Shown: in pieces, positions 26,703-35,877 of the stretch
How positions within the stretch are numbered: the first letter of the stretch is position 1
Layout of the letters: each line of letters begins with the position of its first letter
NCBI GenBank assembly: GCA_944387405.1
Contig: CALXET010000001.1
Span: forward strand, 62,001-126,000
Source: an uncultured Clostridia bacterium
GTDB taxonomy: Bacteria > Bacillota > Clostridia > TANB77 > CAG-508
Reading direction: 5' to 3'
DNA: 64,000 nt
Notes under the pieces: generated by a model
What the model was told of the DNA's origin: nothing
Databases searched by the model: none
What the model saw: only the letters and a program-made list of their open reading frames with translations
Program-made: the position numbers and the translations under genes

Positions 26703-27065
26703 ATGGCATTAAATGATGTAAGTACATGTGATTGCGATGTAATACATGAAGAAGTCGTAGAAAAAGTAAAAAAAGAAATGATAGAAGAAGATATATTAAT
26801 AGATGTGGCAGACTTCTTTAAAGTTTTAGGGGATTCAACTAGATCAAAAATTATGTTTGCTTTAGATAAAAGAGAAATGTGTGTATGTGATTTGTCAGCT
26901 CTTTTAAATATGACTAAATCTGCAATATCACATCAACTTAAAGTTTTAAGAGATGCTAAATTAGTAAATTTCAGAAGAGATGGAAAGATGGTTTATTATT
27001 TTTTAGCAGATAATCATGTAAGAGAAGTTTTTGAAAAAGCAGTTGAACATGTTACTGAAAAGTAA
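26703..27065 (+). CDS. ArsR/SmtB-family metal-responsive repressor, CadC-like
   Basis: 120 residues. The winged helix runs from about 38 to 105 (VLGDSTRSKIMFALDKREMCVCDLSALLNMTKSAISHQLKVL). The CVCDL pair in helix 3 is the CadC/ArsR-type alpha3 metal site, and an N-terminal CDC (residues 9-11) matches the CadC N-terminal ligand arm, so Cd/Pb/Zn sensing is likely. AAGGAG precedes the ATG. Next to it lies a divergent P-type ATPase. The intact pump at 51428-53509 has SmtB-like operator sites but no adjacent regulator, so this protein may control it. Confidence 0.88.
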   Translation: MALNDVSTCDCDVIHEEVVEKVKKEMIEEDILIDVADFFKVLGDSTRSKIMFALDKREMCVCDLSALLNMTKSAISHQLKVLRDAKLVNFRRDGKMVYYFLADNHVREVFEKAVEHVTEK

Positions 27066-27137
27066 CATGGATAAAAGATATAATTTAGGGTGTAAAATAT
27101 TTTTGATTATAACAAAAGATTAAATTTCTAAGGAAAA

Positions 27138-29040
27138 ATGTATATGGAAAATAAAAAAATAAGATTTAAAATTTTTAGAATATTATTATCAATAATTATA
27201 TTTATGTTGGGGTTTTTGCTTGATAATATTAGTTTTTGGCTGTTTTTAAGTGCATATATAATTATTGGGTATGATATTTTGTTTAATTCAATAAGAAAGA
27301 TATTTAAAGGAAACTTTTTAGATGAGAATTTTCTAATGTCTATTGCAACTTTGGGAGCAATAGCAATTGGTAAACATGTTGAAGCATGTGCAATAGTAAT
27401 CTTATATCAAATAGGAAAAGCTTTTGTTAATAATGCAATACATAATTCCAGAAAATCAGTTGAATCACTTATGAAATTAAGACCTGATTATGCAAATTTA
27501 GTAAAAGAAGATAATGCTACTGAAAAAGTTTCTATCGAAGAAGTTTTTGTAGGAGATGTTATATTAGTAAAACCTGGTGAAAAAATTCCAGTGGACGGAA
27601 TTATTGTTAAAGGAAATAGTTTAATAGATACAAAGTATATTACAGGAGAATCAATACCTAAAAAAGTTGATATAAATGATGAGGTTTTTAGTGGCTGTAT
27701 AAATTTAAATAGTAAAATAGAATTAAGAGTAAAAAAAGGATATAAAGATAGTACTATATATAAGATAATTGATTTAGTAGAAAAATCAGCTAATAAAAAA
27801 TCAAATCCTGAAAAATTTATAATGAGATTTTCTAAAAGATATACTTCTGTAGTAGTATTTTTAGCTATATTAATTGCAATAGTTCCAGTACTTATAATGG
27901 GATCAGATTATTTTGAAAATTGGCTTTATAGGGCATTAATATTTCTTACAATATCTTGTCCTTCTACTCTTATAATGTCAGTATTTCTTACTTTCTTTAA
28001 TGCTATTGGAGCATCTTCTAAAAAAGGAATACTTATTAAAGGAAGTAATTATTTGGAGTATTTATCAAAAGTAGATAAAATAATATTTGATAAGACAGGG
28101 ACATTAACAGAAGGAATTTTTAAAGTACAAAAAATTTATCCAGAAGATATAAAGGCATATGATTTATTAAAATATGCAGCTTATGCAGAAACTTATTCAA
28201 ACCATCCAATAGGAGTTTCTATAAAAAAAGCGTATAAAGAAGAATTAGATGAAGGAAAAATTGGTACTGTAGAAGAAATATCAGGAAAAGGTATTTATGC
28301 TAATGTTTTTGGAAAAGACGTTTTAGTACGGAAATAAAAAACTATTACAAGATAAAAATATTGAAGTAAAAGAAATAAAAGATAATGGGACAATAGTATA
28401 TATTGCTATTAATAAAAAATACGCAGGATGTATTGTAATTTCTGATAAAATTAAAGAAGGTGCAAAAGAAACTATAGATATATTAAATAATAAATATGGA
28501 ATTAAAACAGTTATTTTTTCAGGAGATCAAGAAAAGAGTACAAAGCAAATTGCAAATAAATTAAAAATAGATGAATATTATTCAGATCTTATTTTAGTAG
28601 ATAAAATTAATTTGTTAGAAAAGATTGAAAATAAAAAAGAGAAAAACTCTGTTATTGCTTTTATAGGAGACGGAGTAAGTGATAGTCCTGCAATATCAAG
28701 AGCAGATGTCGGAATTTCTATTGGAAATATAGAATCTGATAATGCTATAGAAGCTTCAAAAGTAATAATAATGAATAGAGAGATTAGAAATCTTATAGAT
28801 GCAATATATGTTTCAAAAAAGTCTATGATGATTGTTAAACAAAATATTACTTTTGCTATTACTATCAAAGTACTAATTTTATTATTAATAGTAATGGGAA
28901 TTTCAAATATGTATTTTGCAGTATTCATTGATATTTGTACATCTATTTTATGTGTTTTAAATTCTGTTAGATTATTATATATAAAGGAAATAAATAGTAA
29001 AGATAATATAAAAAGAAAAATTAACAATAATAATAAATAG
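27138..29040 (+). CDS. Divergent metal P1B-type ATPase with +1 frameshift at CGG
   Basis: About 633 residues if the shift at CGG (28329-28331) is read as +1. Before it: membrane helices, the TGES actuator, and DKTGTLTEG phosphorylation site. After it: VGNKKLL and the hinge region. It is a paralogue of the intact ATPase at 51665, but the CPC metal motif reads CPS (27957-27965), the hinge GDGxNDxP reads GDGVSDSP and TGD reads SGD. It has no metal-binding N-terminal domain. Either a weakly working pump with altered specificity or a decaying copy. It follows the ArsR gene by 72 bases. Confidence 0.78.
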
Positions 29041-29060
29041 AGATAAAAATAAATACAATA

Positions 29061-29108
29061 TACCATTTTTTGCTTGATAATTATAGGCAAAAAGTGGTAT
29101 AATTTCTT
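29061..29108. terminator. Terminator containing the next promoter
   Basis: TACCATTTTTTGC / GCAAAAAGTGGTA with a 13-base loop, then TTTCTTTT. The -35 of the next gene lies in the loop and the -10 at the end of the right arm. Confidence 0.8.
29074..29103 (+). promoter_or_regulatory. Promoter of the 29207 gene
   Basis: TTGATA (29074-29079), 18 bases, TATAAT (29098-29103) with extended TGG. Confidence 0.7.
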
Positions 29109-29206
29109 TTACGGAAAATTTGCTTTACGCAATATTTAATAAATCACCTAAATTCCTTGTAACAAAAATGAAGTTTTATCGTACTATATAGGAGGATTGG
29201 AGTTTT

Positions 29207-29428
29207 ATGGAGAACAGAAAAAATACGAAAGAGCAGAATTATGCTCGTGATGACATGCGGGTTCGCAGAATGATTCAAAGATATCTTTCTGGAGAAAGAG
29301 AAAACCCGCTTGTTTGCACTAAGAGCGATATGGTCGAGGTTTACGAGAAAGAATTTGGTGTTCGTCTTGAATACCAGTCTGATGTTAAACCTGAAAGTAA
29401 CCTGTTTATGTATAAAATCGTAGTTTAA
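29207..29428 (+). CDS. Small basic protein with GC-richer codons
   Basis: 73 residues, arginine-rich in the middle (DDMRVRRMIQRYLSGERENP), no family recognised; size and charge would suit nucleic-acid binding but that is inference. GGAGGATTGGAG lies before the ATG. Codon use (CGT, CGC, CGG, CTG) is unlike neighbours; it has one in-frame CGG (29258). Own promoter, 95-base leader and strong terminator. A 12-base stretch at the transcript start pairs with the 3' flank. Confidence 0.75.
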   Translation: MENRKNTKEQNYARDDMRVRRMIQRYLSGERENPLVCTKSDMVEVYEKEFGVRLEYQSDVKPESNLFMYKIVV

Positions 29429-29458
29429 AGGTATCCGCAGATTTTCCGAGGTGGTTTT

Positions 29459-29487
29459 CCCCTGCTAGATGTAGCCAGGGGTTTTTT
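29459..29487 (+). terminator. Rho-independent terminator
   Basis: CCCCTG / CAGGGG with inner CTA/TAG pairs and six Ts. Confidence 0.9.
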
Positions 29488-29595
29488 CATGTTTTTTAAA
29501 AAAATTATTAAAAATCTTGTAAAATCTTGTAATATTAAGGTATCTGTGATATATATATTGTATCAATTTAAAATATAGTATAAAGTGGTGAAAGT

Positions 29596-30504
29596 TTGAA
29601 AGTTTTATTAGTTATAAATCCTAAAGCAGGAAGACACAGCATTTTAAAACACATAAATAAAATTGAGAGTAATTTTCGAAAAAATCCTGATATGGATGTA
29701 AGAATTATTTATACAAAAAAAGAATATAATGCTGAAGAAATCATGAAAAAATATAATTTAGCAAAGACTGATTTAGTTATTTTTTGTGGTGGTGATGGTA
29801 CATTAAACGAAGGTGTTAATGGCATAATAAAAAGTAAAGCAGATATACCAATTAGTTTTATACCAAGAGGTACCATGAATGATTTTGCACGTACTATAAA
29901 AATGCCGACAAATAAATTAAAACTTTCAAAAAGTGTTGGAAAATTGGAAGATCTTGAAATAAATGCATTAGATATTGGAAAGATTAATGATAGATTTTTC
30001 TGTTATGTATCTGCCTTTGGTAATTTTACTGATGTTGGATATGTTACTTCTCAAAAATTAAAAAACAGAATTGGCAGATTTGCATATTATATTACAGTTT
30101 TAAAAGAACTTATACATATTAAGCCATACAAGGTAACTGTTAAGAGTAGTGGTTTATCTTTTACTGATGATATATTATTTGGAGCTATTAGTGATTCTGT
30201 ATATATTGCAGGATTAAAATGGTATAAGAGAAAAGATGTTGATTTAAAAGATGGAACTTTAGATATGGTATTAATTAGAAAGCCAAAAAACATTTTAGGA
30301 TATTTTAATATTGTAAAAGGTTTTATAAAAAAAGATTACTCAATAAAAAATAATTATTACTTTAGCAAAATTAAAGATGTAGAGATTATAAGCGAAAAGC
30401 CAATTTCTTGGACAGTAGATGGCGAATATTATGGAGATATAAAGGAAGTTAAAATAAAAAATATAACTCAAAGAGTTAAATTTGCTATACCAAAAGATAA
30501 ATAG
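29596..30504 (+). CDS. Diacylglycerol kinase-family lipid kinase
   Basis: 302 residues from a TTG start, 6-8 bases after GTGGTG. The catalytic domain (residues 1-130) has VINPKAGRHS at 6-15, FCGGDGTLNEGVNGI near 76 (the GGDGT nucleotide motif), and PRGTMNDFAR near 97. The C-terminal beta-sandwich carries the DGTLDMVLI and VDGE signatures. It phosphorylates diacylglycerol or a related lipid (DgkB/YegS group) at the membrane surface; the exact lipid is unknown. Confidence 0.9.
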   Translation: MKVLLVINPKAGRHSILKHINKIESNFRKNPDMDVRIIYTKKEYNAEEIMKKYNLAKTDLVIFCGGDGTLNEGVNGIIKSKADIPISFIPRGTMNDFARTIKMPTNKLKLSKSVGKLEDLEINALDIGKINDRFFCYVSAFGNFTDVGYVTSQKLKNRIGRFAYYITVLKELIHIKPYKVTVKSSGLSFTDDILFGAISDSVYIAGLKWYKRKDVDLKDGTLDMVLIRKPKNILGYFNIVKGFIKKDYSIKNNYYFSKIKDVEIISEKPISWTVDGEYYGDIKEVKIKNITQRVKFAIPKDK

Positions 30505-30630
30505 TAAAGTTATGTAAGATAAGTACGCAAGAAAAAGTATAAAGATAGTATAAAGGCCACTCAAAAACAAATATTTCGCAACTGATTATATTAAATTTAT
30601 AACTTTTTCTTTTTTATGGAGGAATAAAAA

Positions 30631-33600
30631 ATGAGCAAAAAGAAATCAAATAATTCAACAAAACATAATAAAAACAAAAAGAATAATACTATGAAAAATA
30701 GTAATAGTATTAATAAAAAAGAGGAATTAAATTTAAAAAACACTGCTAGTGATGATAATAAAATTAATATTGAAGAGGAAAAAATAGATACTATAGACAA
30801 TACTATTAATAATTTTGATTCTTCTGATAATGTTTTAAATACAGATGACTTATTTATTGAAATTGGAAATAATGATGAATCTATTTATGATGAAGGTATA
30901 GATGAATATAAAGATGGTGCAAGCAAACAAGAAAATAAAGAAGAGAATAAAGAAGATAAAAATAAAGAAGAGAATATAGATTATATTTATGAAAATGATA
31001 TAGAAGTAGAAAAACAAGCAAGTAGTACAGCATTAAGAGTTATTGAAAAGAAGAGTTTCTTTTTATTAATATTTAAATTTCTAGGGGTTTGCATTAAAAA
31101 CTTTTTTAGCTCAATTTATGGAGTATTATATACTTGTTATTTAAAAATAAATAATTTCTTTGAAGATAGAGCTGAAGAATTAGATAGAAAAATAAGAGAA
31201 ATCAAGGATGAACAAGTAATAAAAGAAAAGAAAAGAGAACTTGATTATGAAAGATATAATTCTAAGAGAATTTATGAAGATTTAGAAAGAGCAGAGAAAT
31301 ATAGAAATAGAGCAAGTAATAGAGTAAATACTGAAAAATATTTTGAAGATAAGATTAATGAAGAAAAGATAAATAATAAAATTTTAGTTAAAAAAGCTGA
31401 GGAAGAAGCAAGAGAAGCAAAAGAAAGTAAAGAAAAAGAAAGAAGTATAAATCAGTTTAATGAAAGTAAAAGAAAAAGTAGAATAGAGAAAAAGAAAAAT
31501 GAAATATTAGAGCTAAGAAGACGTAGAAAAGAAAAAGAGAAATTATTAAAAGAGGAAGAAAAAAGAAAACAAGAAGAAAAAGAGTTAAGAGATAGTAACT
31601 TACATAATAAAGAAGAATTAGATAAGATAAATAAGAATGAAAAAATAGAAATTAATAAAAATACAGATATTAATGGAAAAAGAGATAAAAAGGAAATAAA
31701 AGAATCATCAAAAGAATTAAGAAAAAATTATAATGAAAATAATGAAAATCAAAATAATGTATATGATGATTTATTTAAAGAATTTGGAAATGAAGAATAT
31801 TTCGAAGAGGATGATATAGATACATCTGATATACCAAATGTTGATGATATTGTAAAAAAAGCTGATAAAGATGAAAAAATTCAAAATGTGAATTATAAAG
31901 AAAAAAATAAAGATAGAATAAATGAACCATATGAAAAATTTGAAAAAGAAAATGATGTAAGAGAAATTGATGATAAGTTAAAAAGCGAAATATTAAGATT
32001 AATTGATGTTCCAGAAAGTGAGACAAAAGAAGATTTTATAAGCGAGATAGATATTCCTGCTAGTTTTAGAAAAGAAGAGATAGAAAATGAAAATGAGAAT
32101 TTGAATAATATAGATAAAAATGAGCATAAGAGTTATGCTGATGAATTAATGGAAAAACATTCAAATTCATCTCTAACTATTGGAGACTTATTAGGAGATA
32201 ATGAAGAACAAAAAGAAGATATAAATGAAAATCAAACTATAGATAGTAAAGAAATTGATAGTAATAAAGTTAAAAATCCTAAATCAAAAGTGGTAAATAG
32301 TAAAGAAAGTGATCCTACTGTAAATATATTTGCAGCCCTAAGGGATGCAAATAGAAAAAACAAGGAAAAAGAAGAAAATAAAATAGAAAGTATTGCAAAT
32401 ACAAATAAAGATAGAAATTTTAATAATATAAATAATTCTTCAAATGATGATATAGATTCTTCTTACAGTAACAGTGACTATCCAAGAAATAGTAGAGTAA
32501 GAGTAAGCAAGAATCAAGATGGATTTAAAAATTTAAAATTAAAAAATCATAATAATGTAAATAAAAATATTAATGATGAAGATACTTTAAATGTTGGGAC
32601 ATGGGAAAGAAAAGAAAATATAGAAGAAAATAATGTATTAAAAAAGAATAAAAATAAAGATAAGTCAAAAGATAAAGAAGAATTCGTTGAAGAGTATTTA
32701 AATTATAAAAATCCATATGAAGCTTATGGTAAATATATCAAAAATCCTGAGCCAGAAAAGAAAATTGAGAATGTAAATAAATCAATAAAAAATAAAAATG
32801 ACATAGAGATAAAAATAAATAACGACTTAATAAATAAAGCAAAGTCAAGAAATAATAATGATTTAAATAATAATCTTAATGACTCTGATAAAAAAATTTC
32901 AAATTTAAATGATGGTGATTTTAATAATCAAGAAGATAAAAAGAATGTTAAAGATGTAAAAGGTAAGTTTGTAAATATATTTAAATCCCAAAAAGAAAAG
33001 GATAAAAAAGAATCTAATGATTTTGATGAGGATTTATATACTAACAAGTTTATTAAGAATATTATAGGAGTAGATGATAATCAAAATTCACCAGAAAATC
33101 GTAGAAGAGCAGAGATTAGAAGAGAAAGTAGAGAAAGAAGAGAAAATAGAAATAGCGAACTTCAAAATGAAGAAAAGTCATTTAGAGATGATTATTCAAA
33201 TAATGGGCTTACAGAACAAGAGGAAAAGGAAAAATATATAAGAGAATATTTAAATGACACAAGTTATTTAGATGGAAATTTGAAGCTTGATAAAGAAAGA
33301 GATGATATTGAGGATAATTATAATCATTTTAAAGAACCTGAAGATCCAAAAGTAAAAATATTAAATGTTGAGGAAATTAATAAAGATGAGATTGTAGTTA
33401 ATGCATATGTTGATTCTGATGAAATGGTATATAATCCAAATGAAAATAATTACGAATATGATTATAAGGAGACAGAGAGAAATGAAAGCAGTAATCATAG
33501 GGGAGAACATCATTTTAATTTGAAAGATTCTACTAGAAAGAAAGTAGAGGAAAGAAGAGAGAGAAAAATTTCTAAAAATGAAGAAATTCAAAGAAGAGCA

Positions 33601-33783
33601 AATGATGAGTTTTCAGATGATAAAATGTCATTTGGAGATGTTTTAAAAGATATGATGTCTGGAATTAATTCTTCTTTATCAGAAATTCCTGAAAACTGGA
33701 AGAAAAAAAGAGAAAGTAGAAATAGAATAAAACGTAATCAAATTTATTCAACTTCTCATAATAGGAGAAGAGGAAGAAGATAA
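30631..33783 (+). CDS. Very large Asn/Lys/Glu/Asp-rich protein with one membrane-seeking segment
   Basis: 1050 residues, extremely biased in composition (N, K, E, D, I, R, S). Residues 1-140 are acidic and disordered. Residues 142-171 are hydrophobic (SFFLLIFKFLGVCIKNFF...) and may enter the membrane. Residues 172-330 are a charged coiled coil. The rest alternates acidic and basic low-complexity stretches, ending in a basic arginine-rich tail. No family recognised. GGAGG start. The SecB-like gene follows after 85 bases. The composition partly reflects the A+T-rich genome, but the length is unusual; a cell-envelope or nucleoid scaffold is possible, unproven. Confidence 0.75.
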   Translation: MSKKKSNNSTKHNKNKKNNTMKNSNSINKKEELNLKNTASDDNKINIEEEKIDTIDNTINNFDSSDNVLNTDDLFIEIGNNDESIYDEGIDEYKDGASKQENKEENKEDKNKEENIDYIYENDIEVEKQASSTALRVIEKKSFFLLIFKFLGVCIKNFFSSIYGVLYTCYLKINNFFEDRAEELDRKIREIKDEQVIKEKKRELDYERYNSKRIYEDLERAEKYRNRASNRVNTEKYFEDKINEEKINNKILVKKAEEEAREAKESKEKERSINQFNESKRKSRIEKKKNEILELRRRRKEKEKLLKEEEKRKQEEKELRDSNLHNKEELDKINKNEKIEINKNTDINGKRDKKEIKESSKELRKNYNENNENQNNVYDDLFKEFGNEEYFEEDDIDTSDIPNVDDIVKKADKDEKIQNVNYKEKNKDRINEPYEKFEKENDVREIDDKLKSEILRLIDVPESETKEDFISEIDIPASFRKEEIENENENLNNIDKNEHKSYADELMEKHSNSSLTIGDLLGDNEEQKEDINENQTIDSKEIDSNKVKNPKSKVVNSKESDPTVNIFAALRDANRKNKEKEENKIESIANTNKDRNFNNINNSSNDDIDSSYSNSDYPRNSRVRVSKNQDGFKNLKLKNHNNVNKNINDEDTLNVGTWERKENIEENNVLKKNKNKDKSKDKEEFVEEYLNYKNPYEAYGKYIKNPEPEKKIENVNKSIKNKNDIEIKINNDLINKAKSRNNNDLNNNLNDSDKKISNLNDGDFNNQEDKKNVKDVKGKFVNIFKSQKEKDKKESNDFDEDLYTNKFIKNIIGVDDNQNSPENRRRAEIRRESRERRENRNSELQNEEKSFRDDYSNNGLTEQEEKEKYIREYLNDTSYLDGNLKLDKERDDIEDNYNHFKEPEDPKVKILNVEEINKDEIVVNAYVDSDEMVYNPNENNYEYDYKETERNESSNHRGEHHFNLKDSTRKKVEERRERKISKNEEIQRRANDEFSDDKMSFGDVLKDMMSGINSSLSEIPENWKKKRESRNRIKRNQIYSTSHNRRRGRR

Positions 33784-33868
33784 TTTTATTTTACTTAAAA
33801 TTGAATTGTATTTTTACAAAATTAATGCTTTAATATAAGTAGTTATAAAATAAGGAGGAGCTTTAAAT

Positions 33869-34444
33869 ATGGAAAAGATTCAAACGAAAATAAGAATGAT
33901 AGATAATTTTGTAAAAAAATATACATTAGATTTAGAAAATAGAATGCCATCAAATGTTCCAGCAAAGTATAATGCTAATATTGGTTTTTCAATTCGAAAA
34001 ATTGTAGAAGGAAATAATGACGATTTTGTAGGACAAGTAATGCTTTCAAATAAATTAGATATAGTTTCAGAAAAGACAAAAGGAACTTTATTTATTGAAA
34101 TGGAAGGATTGTTCGCAGGTCCTAAGGCTTGGGGAAGAGAGGAGTTTGAAAAAAGATTAAAAGTAGAAGGTGCTACAATATTAAATCATTATATTAGAAC
34201 TTATATACATGCAACTACTGCACTTAGTAATATGCCAGTTATTCATACTCCAATAATTGATTTTGAAGACTTTTTTAAAAACGTAGATAAAAAGAAGAAT
34301 TTTAAATTAATAACTAATGAAGAAGAAGGTAATAATCAAAATCATAAAGATAATGTAATAGAATTAAATAAAGAAGAAAATCATGAAGAAAATAAAGAAA
34401 ATGATATGAATAACGATAAAGGAAAAGGGAAAAATAAAAAGTAA
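33869..34444 (+). CDS. SecB-like protein
   Basis: 191 residues. Residues 25-135 fit the SecB fold, clearest in the segment NHYIRTYIHATTALSNMPVI followed by HTPIIDFEDFF, which matches the SecB pattern of an arginine helix then PxxxxPIDFxxL. SecB proteins hold unfolded clients for export or, in toxin-antitoxin-chaperone systems, protect antitoxins. The C-terminal 50 residues are an Asn/Lys/Glu-rich tail. AAGGAGGAG start. Adjacent to the 1050-residue protein, a possible client. Terminator follows. Confidence 0.55.
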   Translation: MEKIQTKIRMIDNFVKKYTLDLENRMPSNVPAKYNANIGFSIRKIVEGNNDDFVGQVMLSNKLDIVSEKTKGTLFIEMEGLFAGPKAWGREEFEKRLKVEGATILNHYIRTYIHATTALSNMPVIHTPIIDFEDFFKNVDKKKNFKLITNEEEGNNQNHKDNVIELNKEENHEENKENDMNNDKGKGKNKK

Positions 34445-34472
34445 AAATAAGTTATAATTAAAAAATATAAAT

Positions 34473-34507
34473 AAAAATCACTACGAGTAAAGTAGTGATT
34501 TTTATTT
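34473..34507. terminator. Bidirectional terminator
   Basis: AAATCACTAC / GTAGTGATTT, 7-base loop, T run; between the SecB-like gene and dapB. Confidence 0.88.
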
Positions 34508-34531
34508 ATATATAATATATTTTAATAATGA

Positions 34532-35278
34532 TTATATTAAATTATTCATATCATAAAGTCCGGGTGCTTTATGAACAAGAAAGTCAGCAGCTTTAACAGC
34601 ACCTTTAGCAAATACACTTCTTGAAGATACATTATGTGTTATTTCAAAATATTCATCATCAGAATAAAATGATACAGTATGTTTTCCAACTATGTTTCCA
34701 CCTCTAATAGAGTGAATGCCTATTTCATTTTTACTTCTTTTTTCTCTTTTAGCATGTCTATTATATTCATAATTCATCTTGTTATCTAAGGCACTATTAA
34801 TACTATCTGCTAAAAGCAAAGCAGTTCCACTTGGGGCATCTATTTTTCTATTATGATGAGCTTCTACAATTTCTATATCAGCATCATTTATTAATGTTGC
34901 CATTTGTGCTACTATTTTTGCCATTAGATTTATTTCAAATGACATATTTGCAGACTTAAATATAGGAATTGTTTTTGAATATTCTTTAATTTTATTTGTT
35001 TGTTCATCTGTAAATCCAGTTGTGGCAATTACAATTGGTATATTATTTTTACTTGCAAATTCCAGAGCTTTAAAAGTTGCTTCAGGAACAGAAAAGTCTA
35101 TTATTATGTCAGGCATTTCAGTTATATTTTCATATAATGTATATACTGGAAACTTATTATCTCCTGTGTCTAATCTGTCTACACCAGATAAAACAGTAAA
35201 TCCTTCAGTTTTATCTACTTGTTTTGCAACTTCTTGTCCCATTTTTCCATTGCAGCCATTAATTAATACTTTTATCAT
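34532..35278 (-). CDS. dapB: 4-hydroxy-tetrahydrodipicolinate reductase
   Basis: 248 residues, standard length. Rossmann motif NGCNGKMGQEV at 7-17, catalytic EAHHNRKIDAPSGTAL near 130-147 (H and K with the DAPSGT loop), and IGIHSIRGGNIVGKH near 186. It reduces the DapA product with NAD(P)H in lysine/diaminopimelate synthesis. Last gene of the minus-strand group dapA-HD-dapB, 13 bases after the HD gene. AAGGAGG start. Confidence 0.97.
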   Translation of the reverse strand: MIKVLINGCNGKMGQEVAKQVDKTEGFTVLSGVDRLDTGDNKFPVYTLYENITEMPDIIIDFSVPEATFKALEFASKNNIPIVIATTGFTDEQTNKIKEYSKTIPIFKSANMSFEINLMAKIVAQMATLINDADIEIVEAHHNRKIDAPSGTALLLADSINSALDNKMNYEYNRHAKREKRSKNEIGIHSIRGGNIVGKHTVSFYSDDEYFEITHNVSSRSVFAKGAVKAADFLVHKAPGLYDMNNLI

Positions 35279-35291
35279 TCAAAATACCTCC

Positions 35292-35816
35292 TTAAAAATT
35301 TATTTTAAAAAACAAAATAGCCCATAAAACATATGAATATTTAAAAATATATGATTTTTGATAATGAATAAATGATTCATATATGGCAGAATATTTATCT
35401 GCAATAGTAACACAAAAACCCTCTAATGATTTTGGAGGTATTATTGTTATAGGCCACATATGTTTTAATATTATATCCTTTTCTTTATCAGATAATTTAA
35501 ATTCTTTTTCAGCTGTTTTCATTGCAACATAAGGATGCTTGAATGCGTGCCATTTAGATCTTTTTTTAGATTTTACTCTCCAATCATATAAAAATAAATC
35601 ATGAAGCATAGAAGCTCGTGTTGCTTTTACATAGTCTAAATGAAATAGTTTACACATCTTGAATGTGATCCAAGCTACATTGTAGCAATGATCAAATAGA
35701 GTTGTATCATAATGTTGAATATATTCTTTCATTTTTAATACTTTGCTATTTTCTAATATGTCTTTTAAGATGTTTTCAAATTCTTGTTTATTTTCATTAG
35801 TATTTAATTTAAACAT
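35292..35816 (-). CDS. HD-domain phosphohydrolase
   Basis: 174 residues from the ATG at 35816 (GGAGA 8 bases before; an upstream in-frame start would overlap the hairpin after dapA). HD motifs: DHCYNVAW (H), SMLHDLFLYDW (HD), HAFKHP and KHMWPI. Such small HD proteins hydrolyse phosphates of nucleotides or other small molecules; the substrate is unknown. Lodged between dapA and dapB, an arrangement that is not explained by lysine synthesis. Confidence 0.85.
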   Translation of the reverse strand: MFKLNTNENKQEFENILKDILENSKVLKMKEYIQHYDTTLFDHCYNVAWITFKMCKLFHLDYVKATRASMLHDLFLYDWRVKSKKRSKWHAFKHPYVAMKTAEKEFKLSDKEKDIILKHMWPITIIPPKSLEGFCVTIADKYSAIYESFIHYQKSYIFKYSYVLWAILFFKINF

Positions 35817-35845
35817 TATATATCTCCAAAAGTAAATAATATTCA

Positions 35846-35877
35846 AATCTAAGTGAAGATCTTTCTTCACTTAGATT
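35846..35877 (-). terminator. Hairpin between dapA and the HD gene
   Basis: AATCTAAGTGAAGA / TCTTCACTTAGATT, a 14-bp stem with a short loop, overlapping the dapA stop. There is no good T run on the minus strand, so it may be an mRNA-stability or attenuating element. Confidence 0.55.

Noticed and set aside
30507..30610. AAAGTTAT/ATAACTTT as a terminator after the lipid kinase
   Set aside because: The arms are about 90 bases apart and the stem is A+T only; too weak to call.
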